Source of the DNA: Roseihalotalea indica
GTDB taxonomy: Bacteria; Bacteroidota; Bacteroidia; Cytophagales; Cyclobacteriaceae
Assembly (NCBI RefSeq): GCF_022458895.1
Contig: NZ_JAINFL010000004.1
Coordinates: forward strand, 868,001-932,000
Direction: 5' to 3'
DNA: 64,000 nucleotides
Under the pieces are notes generated by a model. The model saw only the letters and a list, made by a program, of their open reading frames with translations. It was not told where the DNA came from and searched no databases. Below are positions 17,750 through 27,186 of this stretch, piece by piece (the stretch's first letter is position 1; every line of letters starts with the position of its first letter). Position numbers and translations under genes: made by a program.

Positions 17750-18175
17750 CGCTGGCTAATAAGATTAATGCTTGTTTTGTGAAGTAGCAAGAAAGGAATA
17801 TGTAAGAGTAAATCTTTACTAAAAGGAATTGATACAGTACACAAGCAATAATACGTGAAACTAACTCAGATTTACGTCCCTACCTGGGATTGAATGCAGA
17901 TAAGCTAATAAATAGGACATACCACTCAGCAAAACGCTGATTTACAAAAGACAACGTTGCCCTCAATCCTACCTGATAAGAACTCGCCTAACAGTGGCAG
18001 CAAGCGATTATCCAACCCTGATGACTAGCAACATTTTTTTTCTACAGAAAAGTGGGGCTGATCAGCTACTTGCTACGTTGTTGAGGTGAAAAATTTTAAT
18101 GAATGGTTTTGCAACAAAATCTGGGTAAATGTTCTTTTCCATTTAGATAAAAGACCACTACCAATTCAACCCATT
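17750..18175. other. gene-free divergent intergenic region
   Basis: These 426 bases lie between the divergent kinase and SusC genes and should hold both promoters. I see no clear TAnnTTTG box, RNA gene or strong inverted repeat. The open frame from a GTG at 18086 runs into the SusC gene, but its first 30 residues are not signal-like. Confidence 0.5.
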
Positions 18176-21100
18176 ATGACAACCTTAAAGCTAATAAAAC
18201 CTGGCATCACCCTGCTTCTCCTGCTGGTTGCGCAAATCCTCGTATTTGAGGCTAAAGCTGACGCAAATCCCACTTCTACTACTTTGGCTCAGCGAGTAAG
18301 TGGAACAGTAACTAGCCAGACTGATAATGAAGCTATTCCCGGCGTTTCAGTCGTTGAAAAAGGAACTACCAACGGAACGGTCACGGACCTGGATGGTAGT
18401 TATAACCTAATGGTTTCTGACGCCGAAGCAACTCTCGTTTTCTCTTTTGTCGGCTTTGCTACTGAGGAGGTAGTCGTCGGAAATCAGGAAGTCATCGATG
18501 TGGTTCTTCAGGAAGATGTGGCTCAGCTTGATGAGTTAGTCGTAGTGGGCTATAGATCGCAGAAGGAGTCTACCATTACCGGCGCGGTAGCTTCCGTAGA
18601 TATGGAAGGCCTCGAAACCAGAAGAGTACCCGAAGTAAGTCAGGCGTTGCAGGGGCAGATAGCGGGCGTGAATGTCACGCAAAGCACCGGAGCTCCCGGT
18701 GATGAAGTGGAAGTGAGAATCAGGGGAAATGGTACGATTGGCAACAACAATCCTCTATACGTTATTGACGGTATCCCCAGCCGGGAAATATCTTTTCTTA
18801 ATCCGGCAGACATCAATTCGATGACTGTACTGAAAGATGCCGCAGCAGCCTCTATCTACGGCTCCCGTGCTGCCGGTGGAGTTATTGTCATAGAAACCAA
18901 AAGTGGTGCTGACCGCTCGGGGTTTCGGGTAAATTACTACGGAGGCATCCAAAAAGTAGCGAACCTACCCACCATGTTGAACGCTGAGCAGTATATGAAT
19001 ACGGTGGAGAGAGCCTGGAACAATGCCGGTTACGCCGGTACTAACCCTTATACCACAGACCTGAACCGGGCTGACTTTGGCAATGTAGATTACCTGGATG
19101 AATTGTTCGAGCTCGGCAAAATGCATAACGTGCAGTTATCGGCTTCGGGAGGAAATGAAAAAACCAACTATTTTATCTCAACCGGCTACTTCGGCCAGGA
19201 TGGTGCCGTAGTATATGACAATGACCGATTTCAACGGTTCAACGTACGGTCCAACGTAAGCTCAAATGTTACAGACCGGTTAAGGCTGGGGACTAACCTT
19301 CAGATTTCGTACGAGATGCAGGATCAGATTTCTTCCCGGGGTGATGCGCCCGGAATTATCCGGCATGCCTTTTTAAGACCGCCCATCATCCCGGTGTATA
19401 AAGACCCCAGCGACCCAACCTATTCCGCAGCCGATCCTTTTACTGATTTACCGTTTTATCAGGGCCCCAGCAGCTACGAAAGCAGTAAATATGAATACTC
19501 TCAAAATCCCATTGCGCTGGCCTATTTTACCGACAATAAAGCAATTACTTACAAAACCTTCGGGAATGTATTTGCAGAGTACAGTCTTCTGGAAGATAAT
19601 GCACTGAAGTTTCGCACAAACTTTGGTGCAGATATTAACTTCATTCATAATAAAGCGTTCCAGGTAAATTTTGGCGATGACGATGGCGGTGGCAGCGAAA
19701 TTGACCGAGGGCTGGGCCGACAAAACCGTCCTAATGGCCTGAGCGAATCACGGGGTGAAAATATCACGATCACCTGGAATAACAGCCTCACCTACGATAA
19801 AGACTTTGGCGGCCATACCATTAGTGCGTTGCTAGGCTCAGAATTTATTGATAATAACTCATCCATCATCAGCGCCTCTCGGAACCGGTTCGACTTTACG
19901 CAGCCCAACTTCCGGTATATCGATTTTGGCGATACCGAACTTGACCTCTGGAATGGCGGAATAGCGGAACAGTGGACTTTGTTCTCCTTCTTCGGATCAG
20001 CCACTTATACTTATCAAAGCAAGTATCTGGTAACGGCTAATCTCCGGGCTGATGCCTCCTCCCGGTTTGCCGAAGAAAACAAGTGGGGCTACTTCCCATC
20101 AGTCTCGGCCGGATGGACTGTTTCAGAAGAAGCATTTTTAAGTGATGTCAACTGGCTTTCCGAACTAAAAGTACGAGCCAGTTGGGGGCAGTTAGGAAAC
20201 CAGGAGATTCCCAACTATGCCTACCTTACCCTGTATCGCCGAGATGCCGACCGGTACCTGATCAGCCGATACGGCAACCCAAACCTCAAATGGGAAACGA
20301 CCACGCAGTCTAACGTAGGCATCGATTTCGGGCTTTACCGTAACAAATTGTACGGCAGCGTAGATTATTTTCAAAAAACCACCTCGGATATCCTGCTACC
20401 TATCTCGCTACCTCAGTTAGTAGGCGACGTTTCTCCCACCTTCCTAAACGCCGGTGAGGTAAGTAATAAGGGACTGGAGTTTGCCCTGTCGTATCGCAAC
20501 TACGACAATGAGCTGGGCTATGAAATTAGCGGGAATATGGCTACGCTCAAAAATGAAGTAATCTCACTTCACCCCAACTTACCGTATATCAATGGCATCG
20601 TAACCCGTACCCAGGCCGGACATCCGCTGAATGCGTATTACGGATTTGTGCAGGAAGGTATATACCAAAATGCGAGCGAAGTTGAGGACCATTTATACGG
20701 AACAACCAACCCGCCTCAGCAACCGGGAGACATCAAGTTCAAAGACCTTGATGAAAATGGCATCATCAACGATAACGACCGGGATTTTATTGGTAACCCC
20801 AACCCTACGCTCTCCTATGGCTTAAATGCCCGCCTACGTTACAGTGCAGTGGATGTAAGCTTTCTTATTCAAGGCGTAGGCAAAGTAGACCGTTACAATG
20901 ATCTCAAGAAAATTATTGATTATGATACCCGTCCCTTCAACTACACCGACCGGGTGCTGGGTAGCTGGGATGGAGAAGGCTCTACGAATACTATACCCCG
21001 CGTGAGTTTTTCGGACAACGGCAGCAGCCGGATATCTGATATTTTTGTAGAGAACGCATCGTACCTGAGGCTCAAGAATATAGAAGTAGGCTATACTTTC

Positions 21101-21271
21101 ACGTTTGGCCAAACCCCGGGATCTGGTAATGTGCGGGTGTATGCTTCGGGCCAGAACCTGTTCACCATCACCAACTACACTGGTTTAGATCCGGAATCTA
21201 CTGATCTGATTGATTACGGCACGTATCCTCAATCGGTAACAATTTTGTTTGGGGTCAATGCCTCACTGTAA
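18176..21271 (+). CDS. SusC/RagA-family TonB-dependent receptor
   Basis: This outer-membrane receptor of about 1031 residues imports ligands bound by its SusD partner. The open frame begins at GTG 18086, but ATG 18176 gives a proper signal peptide (MTTLKLIKPG, then a hydrophobic stretch), so I use it. After the signal come a carboxypeptidase-regulatory-like domain (VSGTVTSQTDNEAIPGVSV), the SusC linker VVVGYRSQKESTITGAVASV, a plug domain with YVIDGIP and SIYGSRAAGGVI, and a 22-strand barrel ending in an aromatic/hydrophobic C-terminal strand. It is the first gene of a three-gene locus: SusD follows after 21 bp, then a GH130 enzyme. The glycan is probably a mannoside or related oligosaccharide, judged only from GH130. 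Confidence 0.93.
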   Translation: MTTLKLIKPGITLLLLLVAQILVFEAKADANPTSTTLAQRVSGTVTSQTDNEAIPGVSVVEKGTTNGTVTDLDGSYNLMVSDAEATLVFSFVGFATEEVVVGNQEVIDVVLQEDVAQLDELVVVGYRSQKESTITGAVASVDMEGLETRRVPEVSQALQGQIAGVNVTQSTGAPGDEVEVRIRGNGTIGNNNPLYVIDGIPSREISFLNPADINSMTVLKDAAAASIYGSRAAGGVIVIETKSGADRSGFRVNYYGGIQKVANLPTMLNAEQYMNTVERAWNNAGYAGTNPYTTDLNRADFGNVDYLDELFELGKMHNVQLSASGGNEKTNYFISTGYFGQDGAVVYDNDRFQRFNVRSNVSSNVTDRLRLGTNLQISYEMQDQISSRGDAPGIIRHAFLRPPIIPVYKDPSDPTYSAADPFTDLPFYQGPSSYESSKYEYSQNPIALAYFTDNKAITYKTFGNVFAEYSLLEDNALKFRTNFGADINFIHNKAFQVNFGDDDGGGSEIDRGLGRQNRPNGLSESRGENITITWNNSLTYDKDFGGHTISALLGSEFIDNNSSIISASRNRFDFTQPNFRYIDFGDTELDLWNGGIAEQWTLFSFFGSATYTYQSKYLVTANLRADASSRFAEENKWGYFPSVSAGWTVSEEAFLSDVNWLSELKVRASWGQLGNQEIPNYAYLTLYRRDADRYLISRYGNPNLKWETTTQSNVGIDFGLYRNKLYGSVDYFQKTTSDILLPISLPQLVGDVSPTFLNAGEVSNKGLEFALSYRNYDNELGYEISGNMATLKNEVISLHPNLPYINGIVTRTQAGHPLNAYYGFVQEGIYQNASEVEDHLYGTTNPPQQPGDIKFKDLDENGIINDNDRDFIGNPNPTLSYGLNARLRYSAVDVSFLIQGVGKVDRYNDLKKIIDYDTRPFNYTDRVLGSWDGEGSTNTIPRVSFSDNGSSRISDIFVENASYLRLKNIEVGYTFTFGQTPGSGNVRVYASGQNLFTITNYTGLDPESTDLIDYGTYPQSVTILFGVNASL

Positions 21272-21292
21272 AACAACCTAACTGACATAGCG

Positions 21293-22792
21293 ATGAACAA
21301 TACCATGAAAAATATAGCCAATACGCTTTTAGCACTTTCCTGTGTAGCAGCGTTTAGTTGCGAATCACAACTGGATGAAGAACCCATTGGGCTGATCACT
21401 CAGGATCAGATTAATACTGAACCTACGGCAGCCTCCATTACCTCCACCGTCAACTCCTCTTATCAGTTACTATCGAATACGTTAAATATTATCGGTGAGT
21501 GGGACTGGACCGGAGGCAAGGTTTTGCGAAATGACTTTATCCTTCAGGATATAGCCGGAGGCGACATGAATAAAAAGTGGAACCCCGACGGCGACCAAGC
21601 CTGGATGGATGAGGTAGCCGCTTTTAATTTCACCTCGATTAACGGAGCATTCAACGGCATCTGGAGCTATGACTACGAAGGCATTTCCCGGGTTAATCAG
21701 GCCATCAGCACCCTGGAGAATCAGGATGTCGTCTCATCCACCACCCTGGATCAGGCAACTCGCGACCGTTTGCTGGGAGAAGTGTACTTCTTACGGGCTT
21801 TTTACTACTTCGACTTGCTCAATAATTTTGGCGGCGTTCCATTACTCACCAAACCGCTGCAAAGCTTCGAAGACGCCTACGAGGTAGCCACCCGCACTCC
21901 CCAGAATGATGTGTTAACTCAAGTAAAATCTGATCTGCAACGCGCTGTAGAATTGCTGCCTATGCAAAAATATTCCAGCGAAGCTGAGCCCTGGCGCGCC
22001 TCACGGGGAGCAGCTAAGGCCATGCAGGCCAAAGTGGCTTTGTTTGAAGAAGACTGGAACCTGGTGATTGAAACCGTCAACGAGCTTCAATCCTGGAATT
22101 TCTATGCGCTAAACCCAAACTACTTTGATGCTTTTGATGTGAACCAGGAATATCAGGAAGACGAAGTAATATTTGCTTATAACCATCGCCAGGCGGTGAC
22201 TCCCAGTGAAGGAAACGGACTGGGAGCGCTAATGGGCTGGGGGTTTGTAGCCCCTACTGAAGATTTTCTTAATGCGTTTGAGGACAATGATCCTCGCCAG
22301 GGCTATACCATTGATACGGCATCCCAGCAAGCCAATAAGCTTCTGGGCACTACCGACGGTACTTACAAAGGAAATGATGATTCACCGGGCAATAAAGTAT
22401 ATATTCGCTTCGCGGATGTATTATTGTGGAAAGCCGAAGCTCTTATTCAACAGGGAAACCAGGAGGAAGGACTCCAGATCATTGATGAAATCCGTCAACG
22501 AGCGCGAAATACTCCGATGGTAGATGGTAGCCCAACACCAAGCGATGCCCTCCCCCCTTATGCCGGACAGGGGCTTTCTCAAGCGCAGGCAATGGACGCG
22601 CTGATGCACGAACGTAGGGTGGAGCTCGGTTTTGAGTCGCAGCGGTTTAATGACCTGAAACGATGGGGAGTGGCGGATGAAGTGCTTACGGATTTAGGAA
22701 AGAATTTTCAGGAACAGAACTATCTGTATCCCATTCCGCAAGGTGAAATTGATCGATCCGGCGGTCAGATTGAGCAAAATCCGGGATATTAA
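21293..22792 (+). CDS. SusD/RagB-family nutrient-binding lipoprotein
   Basis: This 499-residue surface lipoprotein has a signal peptide with lipobox AFSC and a mature start CESQLDEEP. The tetratricopeptide-like SusD core is recognisable from LRAFYYFDLLNNFGGVPLLT, and the C-terminal ERRVELGFESQRFNDLKRWG and LYPIPQGEI...QNPGY motifs are typical. It caps the SusC barrel encoded 21 bp upstream and captures the substrate. A second possible start, M5 (MKNIANTLLALS), lies only four codons in. The family and operon position make the assignment safe; ligand specificity cannot be read from sequence. Confidence 0.94.
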   Translation: MNNTMKNIANTLLALSCVAAFSCESQLDEEPIGLITQDQINTEPTAASITSTVNSSYQLLSNTLNIIGEWDWTGGKVLRNDFILQDIAGGDMNKKWNPDGDQAWMDEVAAFNFTSINGAFNGIWSYDYEGISRVNQAISTLENQDVVSSTTLDQATRDRLLGEVYFLRAFYYFDLLNNFGGVPLLTKPLQSFEDAYEVATRTPQNDVLTQVKSDLQRAVELLPMQKYSSEAEPWRASRGAAKAMQAKVALFEEDWNLVIETVNELQSWNFYALNPNYFDAFDVNQEYQEDEVIFAYNHRQAVTPSEGNGLGALMGWGFVAPTEDFLNAFEDNDPRQGYTIDTASQQANKLLGTTDGTYKGNDDSPGNKVYIRFADVLLWKAEALIQQGNQEEGLQIIDEIRQRARNTPMVDGSPTPSDALPPYAGQGLSQAQAMDALMHERRVELGFESQRFNDLKRWGVADEVLTDLGKNFQEQNYLYPIPQGEIDRSGGQIEQNPGY

Positions 22793-22816
22793 TAGTGTTA
22801 AAGACGAGTATCAGAT

Positions 22817-23929
22817 ATGAAGTATTTAGGCCGATTACTACTATACCTATTTTGTATTGCCAGCGTAAACGTATACGCTCAGAAAAAAGAAAAATCGTGG
22901 ATGTTAGGTCCTTTCAAACGACCCGCTAACGCCCAAGCGATCATTCAGAAAGATTCCCTGTCAACCTTCCAGGACCCAATGAGCGGAAAAACGGTGGCGT
23001 GGGAATCCATGGCAACTTTTAACCCGGCCGCCATCGTGAAGGATGGCACCATTCATGTTTTGTATCGCGCGGAGGAAAAGCTGGGTGAAAAAGAAATTGG
23101 TGGTCATACTTCAAGAATCGGGTTAGCGGTTTCTCCTGATGGAACTAGCTACGGAAGAAAAAAACAGCCGATCTTTTACCCGGATAAGGATGGCCAGAAG
23201 AACTATGAGTGGCCGGGCGGAACCGAAGACCCCCGGATTGTAGAAACGGAAGATGGCACCTATGTGCTGACCTATACCCAGTGGAATCGGGATGTGCCCA
23301 GGCTAGCTATTGCCACCTCTAAAGATTTAAAAGAATGGGACAAGCACGGACCTATTTTTGAGGATTATAAAGATGGCAAGTATCATAACGTAGAGACTAA
23401 ATCAGGAGCTATTGTTACTAAACTCGAGAACGGGAAACTGGTAGCCGCCCAAATCAATGGTAAGTACTGGATGTACTACGGAGTACCTCACATCTGGCTG
23501 GCCAGCTCTACCGACCTGATCAACTGGGAGCCGGTGGAAGATTACGCTGGTAACCTTGCTCCCGTACTCAATCCTCGCCCCGGTTATTTTGATTCCTGGC
23601 TGGTAGAAGCCGGGCCACCTCCCATCCTCACCGAAGATGGCATCGTTGTGCTCTATAATGCCGGAAATTCTCAGAATATCGGGGTAAGCGAGCTCGGCAA
23701 CCGCATTTACACTGGCGGGCAGGTGCTTTTTGATGCCAATGAGCCCTGGAAATTGCTCGACCGTGCCGATGAACCCTTTATCAAACCTGAACTACCCTTC
23801 GAGAAATCAGGTCAGTATGCCGACGGAACCACGTTTGTTGAAGGGCTGGTCTACTTCAACGATACATGGTACTTATACTATGGCACTGCCGATAGTATGG
23901 TAGGTGTTGTTACCGCCGAAGGAAAGTAA
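22817..23929 (+). CDS. GH130-like glycosidase/phosphorylase, exported
   Basis: This 370-residue protein has a signal peptide ending near YAQ (residue 21), so it is periplasmic or surface-exposed. The five-bladed propeller motifs fit GH130: ESMATFNPAAIV, YRAEEK, and above all GGTEDPRI, the family's most diagnostic motif, whose Asp is the proposed general acid. GH130 enzymes act on beta-mannosides, either as phosphorylases (usually cytoplasmic) or hydrolases (often exported). Export here favours a hydrolase, but that is inference. It lies 24 bp after SusD, so it belongs to this small SusC-SusD-enzyme operon. A GH43-like or GH32-like propeller is the main alternative, less likely given EDPR. Confidence 0.8.
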   Translation: MKYLGRLLLYLFCIASVNVYAQKKEKSWMLGPFKRPANAQAIIQKDSLSTFQDPMSGKTVAWESMATFNPAAIVKDGTIHVLYRAEEKLGEKEIGGHTSRIGLAVSPDGTSYGRKKQPIFYPDKDGQKNYEWPGGTEDPRIVETEDGTYVLTYTQWNRDVPRLAIATSKDLKEWDKHGPIFEDYKDGKYHNVETKSGAIVTKLENGKLVAAQINGKYWMYYGVPHIWLASSTDLINWEPVEDYAGNLAPVLNPRPGYFDSWLVEAGPPPILTEDGIVVLYNAGNSQNIGVSELGNRIYTGGQVLFDANEPWKLLDRADEPFIKPELPFEKSGQYADGTTFVEGLVYFNDTWYLYYGTADSMVGVVTAEGK

Positions 23930-23972
23930 CTCACGATAGATATTGTTCTGATTTTATTTTAAAAATCTGATA

Positions 23973-24011
23973 GGAAGCGGGCGGCGGGAGTCACGGGAAA
24001 ACCCGGCTTCC
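23973..24011 (+). terminator. possible terminator hairpin after the GH130 operon
   Basis: GGAAGCGGG (23973-23981) can pair with CCCGGCTTCC (24002-24011) with one bulged base. It starts 44 bp after the GH130 stop. No T-run follows, so it is only a candidate transcript end or mRNA-stabilising structure. Confidence 0.35.
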
Positions 24012-24209
24012 TGCTGACCGCCTATAGTAACGCTTAGAATACTTTCAATAGAAATTGCTTCTTACGTGATGATTGGAATAAACTCTTGTGAAGTATTAAC
24101 ATTTTATCAACGTACTTGACTTATTGAATTGTTAAGAGGCGGCTAGCAACTTGCATCCCCGCTTGGTTTCATTATTTTAGCGTTTTCTTAACAATACTTT
24201 ACCCTGTAC

Positions 24210-25508
24210 ATGATCTTCCTTCCTCTCATTCTGGGCATCATTCTGCTCATCTTACTGGTCACGGTAGTCAAGCTAGACACTTTTATTTCTTTTATGCTGG
24301 TATGCCTCTTCGTGGGGGTAACGGGGGGCTTATCAGTACCTGAAGCAGTGGCCGCTATTCAACTGGGTATTGGCAATACACTGGGGTCACTGGTGATTAT
24401 TCTGGGCTTCGGGGCTATGCTGGGGAAACTGGTGGCGGAAAGCGGAGCCGCTAATAAAATCACGAACCGCCTGGTGGCCGCATTCGGCATCAAAAATATT
24501 CAGATTGCACTGATTGTGACGGGCTTTATTGTGGGTATTCCCATGTTCTATACCGTAGGCTTCGTTATCCTGGTGCCCCTAGTGATAGCTATTGCCTCTA
24601 ACACTAAACTTCCGCTGCTTTACGTAGGCTTGCCGATGCTGGCTTCACTATCGGTCACGCATGGTTTCTTACCTCCTCACCCCGCTCCTACCGCCATTGC
24701 TGACATGTACGGCGCCGACCTGGGCCTCACATTGATCTACGGAATTATTGCGGGAATTCCGGCGATTTTAGCAGCCAAGTTTTTCCTAAGCAATACCATG
24801 AAGCGTATTCAGCCACCCCTGCTGAAAGAATATGTAGTGGAAACCGATGATCGTTACGAAGTTCCATCCCTCACTACCTGTCTGATCATTGCCCTGCTAC
24901 CTGTCATTCTGATTGGCGGTGCCTCTCTCATAGGAACATTCGTGCATAACCCCGTCATTGCGGCGTTGGGTGACCCGGCCATTGCTATGTTGTTGTCGGT
25001 GCTGGCAGCTATTTACTTTCTAGGTATCCGCACTGGACGGGATGTAAATTCTGTGATGAAAATTTTAGCATCGGCTATTTCCGGAATAGCGGTTGTTCTG
25101 CTAATCATCGCCGGTGCCGGTGCATTTAAAGAAATAATGATTGCTACGGAAGTAAGCGAAGCTATTGGGCAAGTACTGGGTGGCCTGGGTATGTCGCCTC
25201 TCTTGCTGGCCTGGCTTATTGCCGCCCTGATCCGGGTAAGCGTGGGGTCCGCAACCGTTGCCGGACTTACCGCCGCTAGTATTATGATGCCGATGGTAGG
25301 CTCCGCGGGTGTATCTCCCGAATTGCTAGTACTGGCCACGGGCGCTGGAAGTATCACCTTTTCGCACATCAATGATGGTGGCTTCTGGCTGTTCAAAGAA
25401 TACTTCAACGTAAGCATCAAAGAAACCTTGCTCTCCTGGACGCTCATGGAAACAACCGTGTCTGTAGTGGGGCTAATATGTGTTCTACTCCTTAACCTAA
25501 TTGTTTAA
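24210..25508 (+). CDS. GntP-family gluconate:H+ symporter-type permease
   Basis: This 432-residue inner-membrane permease of the gluconate transporter (GntP) family has about 12 hydrophobic helices, the conserved GFGAMLGKLVAESGAA motif near residue 70, PPHPAPTAI and, near the C-terminus, SHINDGGFW. It carries small hydroxy acids or related anions with protons. It is followed by a RidA-family protein only 4 bp after its stop, and by an M19 dipeptidase. This suggests an unusual amino- or hydroxy-acid, perhaps D-configured, rather than gluconate itself. No gluconate kinase or dehydratase is nearby. The ATG at 24210 gives a normal N-terminus (MIFLPLILGII). Confidence 0.9.
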   Translation: MIFLPLILGIILLILLVTVVKLDTFISFMLVCLFVGVTGGLSVPEAVAAIQLGIGNTLGSLVIILGFGAMLGKLVAESGAANKITNRLVAAFGIKNIQIALIVTGFIVGIPMFYTVGFVILVPLVIAIASNTKLPLLYVGLPMLASLSVTHGFLPPHPAPTAIADMYGADLGLTLIYGIIAGIPAILAAKFFLSNTMKRIQPPLLKEYVVETDDRYEVPSLTTCLIIALLPVILIGGASLIGTFVHNPVIAALGDPAIAMLLSVLAAIYFLGIRTGRDVNSVMKILASAISGIAVVLLIIAGAGAFKEIMIATEVSEAIGQVLGGLGMSPLLLAWLIAALIRVSVGSATVAGLTAASIMMPMVGSAGVSPELLVLATGAGSITFSHINDGGFWLFKEYFNVSIKETLLSWTLMETTVSVVGLICVLLLNLIV

Positions 25509-25512
25509 GAAA

Positions 25513-25971
25513 ATGAATTTAGAAGAAAAAATTAAAGAACTGGGACTTCAGCTCCCTCCCGCCCCGCCTCTCGGGGGCGTGTACAAACCGGTTATTATCG
25601 TAGACAAGATGCTCTACGTCTCTGGTCAGGGCCCGGTCAAAAATGATGAGACACTGATTAAAGGAAAACTCGGTTCAGACCTGACGACCGATGAGGGGTA
25701 TCAGGCGGCTCGCCAGGTTGGACTCACCATGCTCTCCACCATCAAAGCGCAGATTGGTGACCTCGGCAAAATCAAGCGGTTGGTGAAAACCCTGGGGATG
25801 GTAAACAGCCAGCCCGATTTCTATGAGCAACCTCAGGTGATTAACGGCTTCAGCGACCTGATGGTCGAAGTTCTGGGGGATGACCTGGGTAAAGGAGCCA
25901 GAAGTGCAGTAGGCATGATTCTGCCCGGAAATATTGCCGTGGAAGTAGAGGCTATTTTTGAAATCAACTAG
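25513..25971 (+). CDS. RidA (YjgF/YER057c/UK114) family protein
   Basis: This 152-residue cytoplasmic protein is of the RidA superfamily. It shows LYVSGQGP, the central TIKAQIGDLGKIKRLVKTLG helix/strand and the C-terminal ARSAVGMILPGNIAVEVEAI with the conserved arginine that binds the imine carboxylate. RidA proteins hydrolyse reactive 2-imino acids made by PLP enzymes and amino-acid oxidases. The frame opens at TTG 25501, overlapping the permease stop, but ATG 25513, four bases after that stop, gives the natural start MNLEEKIKELG. It is probably co-translated with the GntP permease. It belongs to the longer RidA-like subgroup (about 150 residues), not the 128-residue archetype. Confidence 0.88.
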   Translation: MNLEEKIKELGLQLPPAPPLGGVYKPVIIVDKMLYVSGQGPVKNDETLIKGKLGSDLTTDEGYQAARQVGLTMLSTIKAQIGDLGKIKRLVKTLGMVNSQPDFYEQPQVINGFSDLMVEVLGDDLGKGARSAVGMILPGNIAVEVEAIFEIN

Positions 25972-25991
25972 CAACTAGCAACTAGCAACTA
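25965..25991 (+). repeat. heptamer tandem repeat overlapping a stop codon
   Basis: CAACTAG is repeated three times without error (25965-25985), with a partial fourth copy CAACTA (25986-25991). The first copy contains the stop codon TAG of the RidA-family gene (25969-25971). Because the unit is 7 bp and each copy contains TAG, it places in-register stops in all three frames. It may be a slippage product. Confidence 0.8.
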
Positions 25992-26085
25992 ACACCTTTT
26001 TAACGCTACTTTACACCTTTGTAGGTGCTGTAACAGTAGTTCATACTACTTTTCTAAAGATCGGGGTTCGAGACAAACTATATCA

Positions 26086-27186
26086 ATGATGAATAATCAA
26101 TCGGAAAACACATTACCTTTCATTTTTGACGCTCACCTCGATCTTTCTATGAACGCTCTGGAGTGGAACCGCGACCTCCGCTGGACCGTGGCTGAGATCC
26201 GGGAGTGGGAAAAAGGAATGACTGACAAGCCCGACCGCACTAACGGCACAGTTACTTTCCCAAGCTTACGGAAAGGCAATATTGGTGTTGTGGTTGGCAC
26301 GCAGATCGCTCGGTATACCAAAAAATCTAATAAACTCCCCGGTGCCAGTTGGAACTCTCCCGAGCAGGCCTGGGCGCAGACTCAGGGGCAACTGGCTTGG
26401 TACAAAGCTATGGAGTTTGATGGACAGATCACATCCATCACCGACAAGCACTCTCTCGATGCCCACCTGGCCGCCTGGGCTAAAGACCCGCAGAACACGC
26501 CCCTGGGACTTATCAGAAGCCTGGAAGGGGCCGACTCTATCATCAGCTTCCGTCACCTGGAACAAGCTTACGAAGATGGCCTGCGAGCCATTGGTCCGGC
26601 CCACTACGGTCCTGGTACTTATGCCCAGGGAACCGATGCCAGCGGCGGCATTGGGCAAAAAGGGAGGGATCTGCTGAAAGAAATGGATCGCCTTACTATT
26701 GTTCTGGATGCTACGCACCTGTGTGATGAAAGTTTCTGGGAGGCTCTGGATCATTTTCATGGACCAGTCTGTGCCAGCCACAATAACTGCCGGGCACTGG
26801 TACCGCACCATCGTCAGTTTTCCGATGAGCAGCTACGAGCACTCATTGACCGGGGAGCAGTGATCGGAGCCGCGCTGGATGCCTGGATGCTAACCCCTGG
26901 TTGGGTCAGAGGAAAATCTACCCCGGAGAGTGAGCAGGTGTCTTTAGAAAATGTCGTGGATCATATTGACCATATCTGCCAGTTGGCCGGCAACGCTAAT
27001 CACGCTGGTATAGGATCTGATCTGGATGGGGCTTTTGGCACAGAACAGAGTCCGCTGGACATTGATACGATTGCTGACCTTCAAAAAATCCCCAGCTTAC
27101 TCAAAACCAGAGGCTACTCCGATGATGACATCCACAATATTTGTTCAGCCAACTGGATTCGCTTTTATCGGCAAGCCTGGAGCTAG
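26086..27186 (+). CDS. membrane-dipeptidase-type peptidase (M19 family)
   Basis: This 366-residue protein of the M19 renal/membrane dipeptidase family is an amidohydrolase-fold zinc enzyme that cleaves dipeptides, including those with D-residues, and some beta-lactams. Visible metal and structure motifs are FDAHLDLSMN near the N-terminus (H and D ligands), LEGAD (bridging Glu), a later histidine in LDATHLCD, VCASHNNCRAL and HAGIGSDLDGAFG. No signal peptide is seen, so it is probably cytoplasmic. It follows GntP and RidA on the same strand after 114 bp, and CACCTTTG (26014-26021) could be a weak -7 box of its own. Dipeptidase, RidA and a hydroxy-acid-type permease together suggest use of D-amino acid or peptidoglycan-type dipeptides; this is inference. 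Confidence 0.9.
   Translation: MMNNQSENTLPFIFDAHLDLSMNALEWNRDLRWTVAEIREWEKGMTDKPDRTNGTVTFPSLRKGNIGVVVGTQIARYTKKSNKLPGASWNSPEQAWAQTQGQLAWYKAMEFDGQITSITDKHSLDAHLAAWAKDPQNTPLGLIRSLEGADSIISFRHLEQAYEDGLRAIGPAHYGPGTYAQGTDASGGIGQKGRDLLKEMDRLTIVLDATHLCDESFWEALDHFHGPVCASHNNCRALVPHHRQFSDEQLRALIDRGAVIGAALDAWMLTPGWVRGKSTPESEQVSLENVVDHIDHICQLAGNANHAGIGSDLDGAFGTEQSPLDIDTIADLQKIPSLLKTRGYSDDDIHNICSANWIRFYRQAWS

Noticed and set aside
18086..18175. GTG-initiated extension of the first SusC gene
   Set aside because: The 30 extra residues precede a clear signal peptide beginning at ATG 18176 and have no family match.
26266..26811. 181-residue minus-strand open frame
   Set aside because: It is a shadow of the M19 dipeptidase gene with no recognisable motifs.
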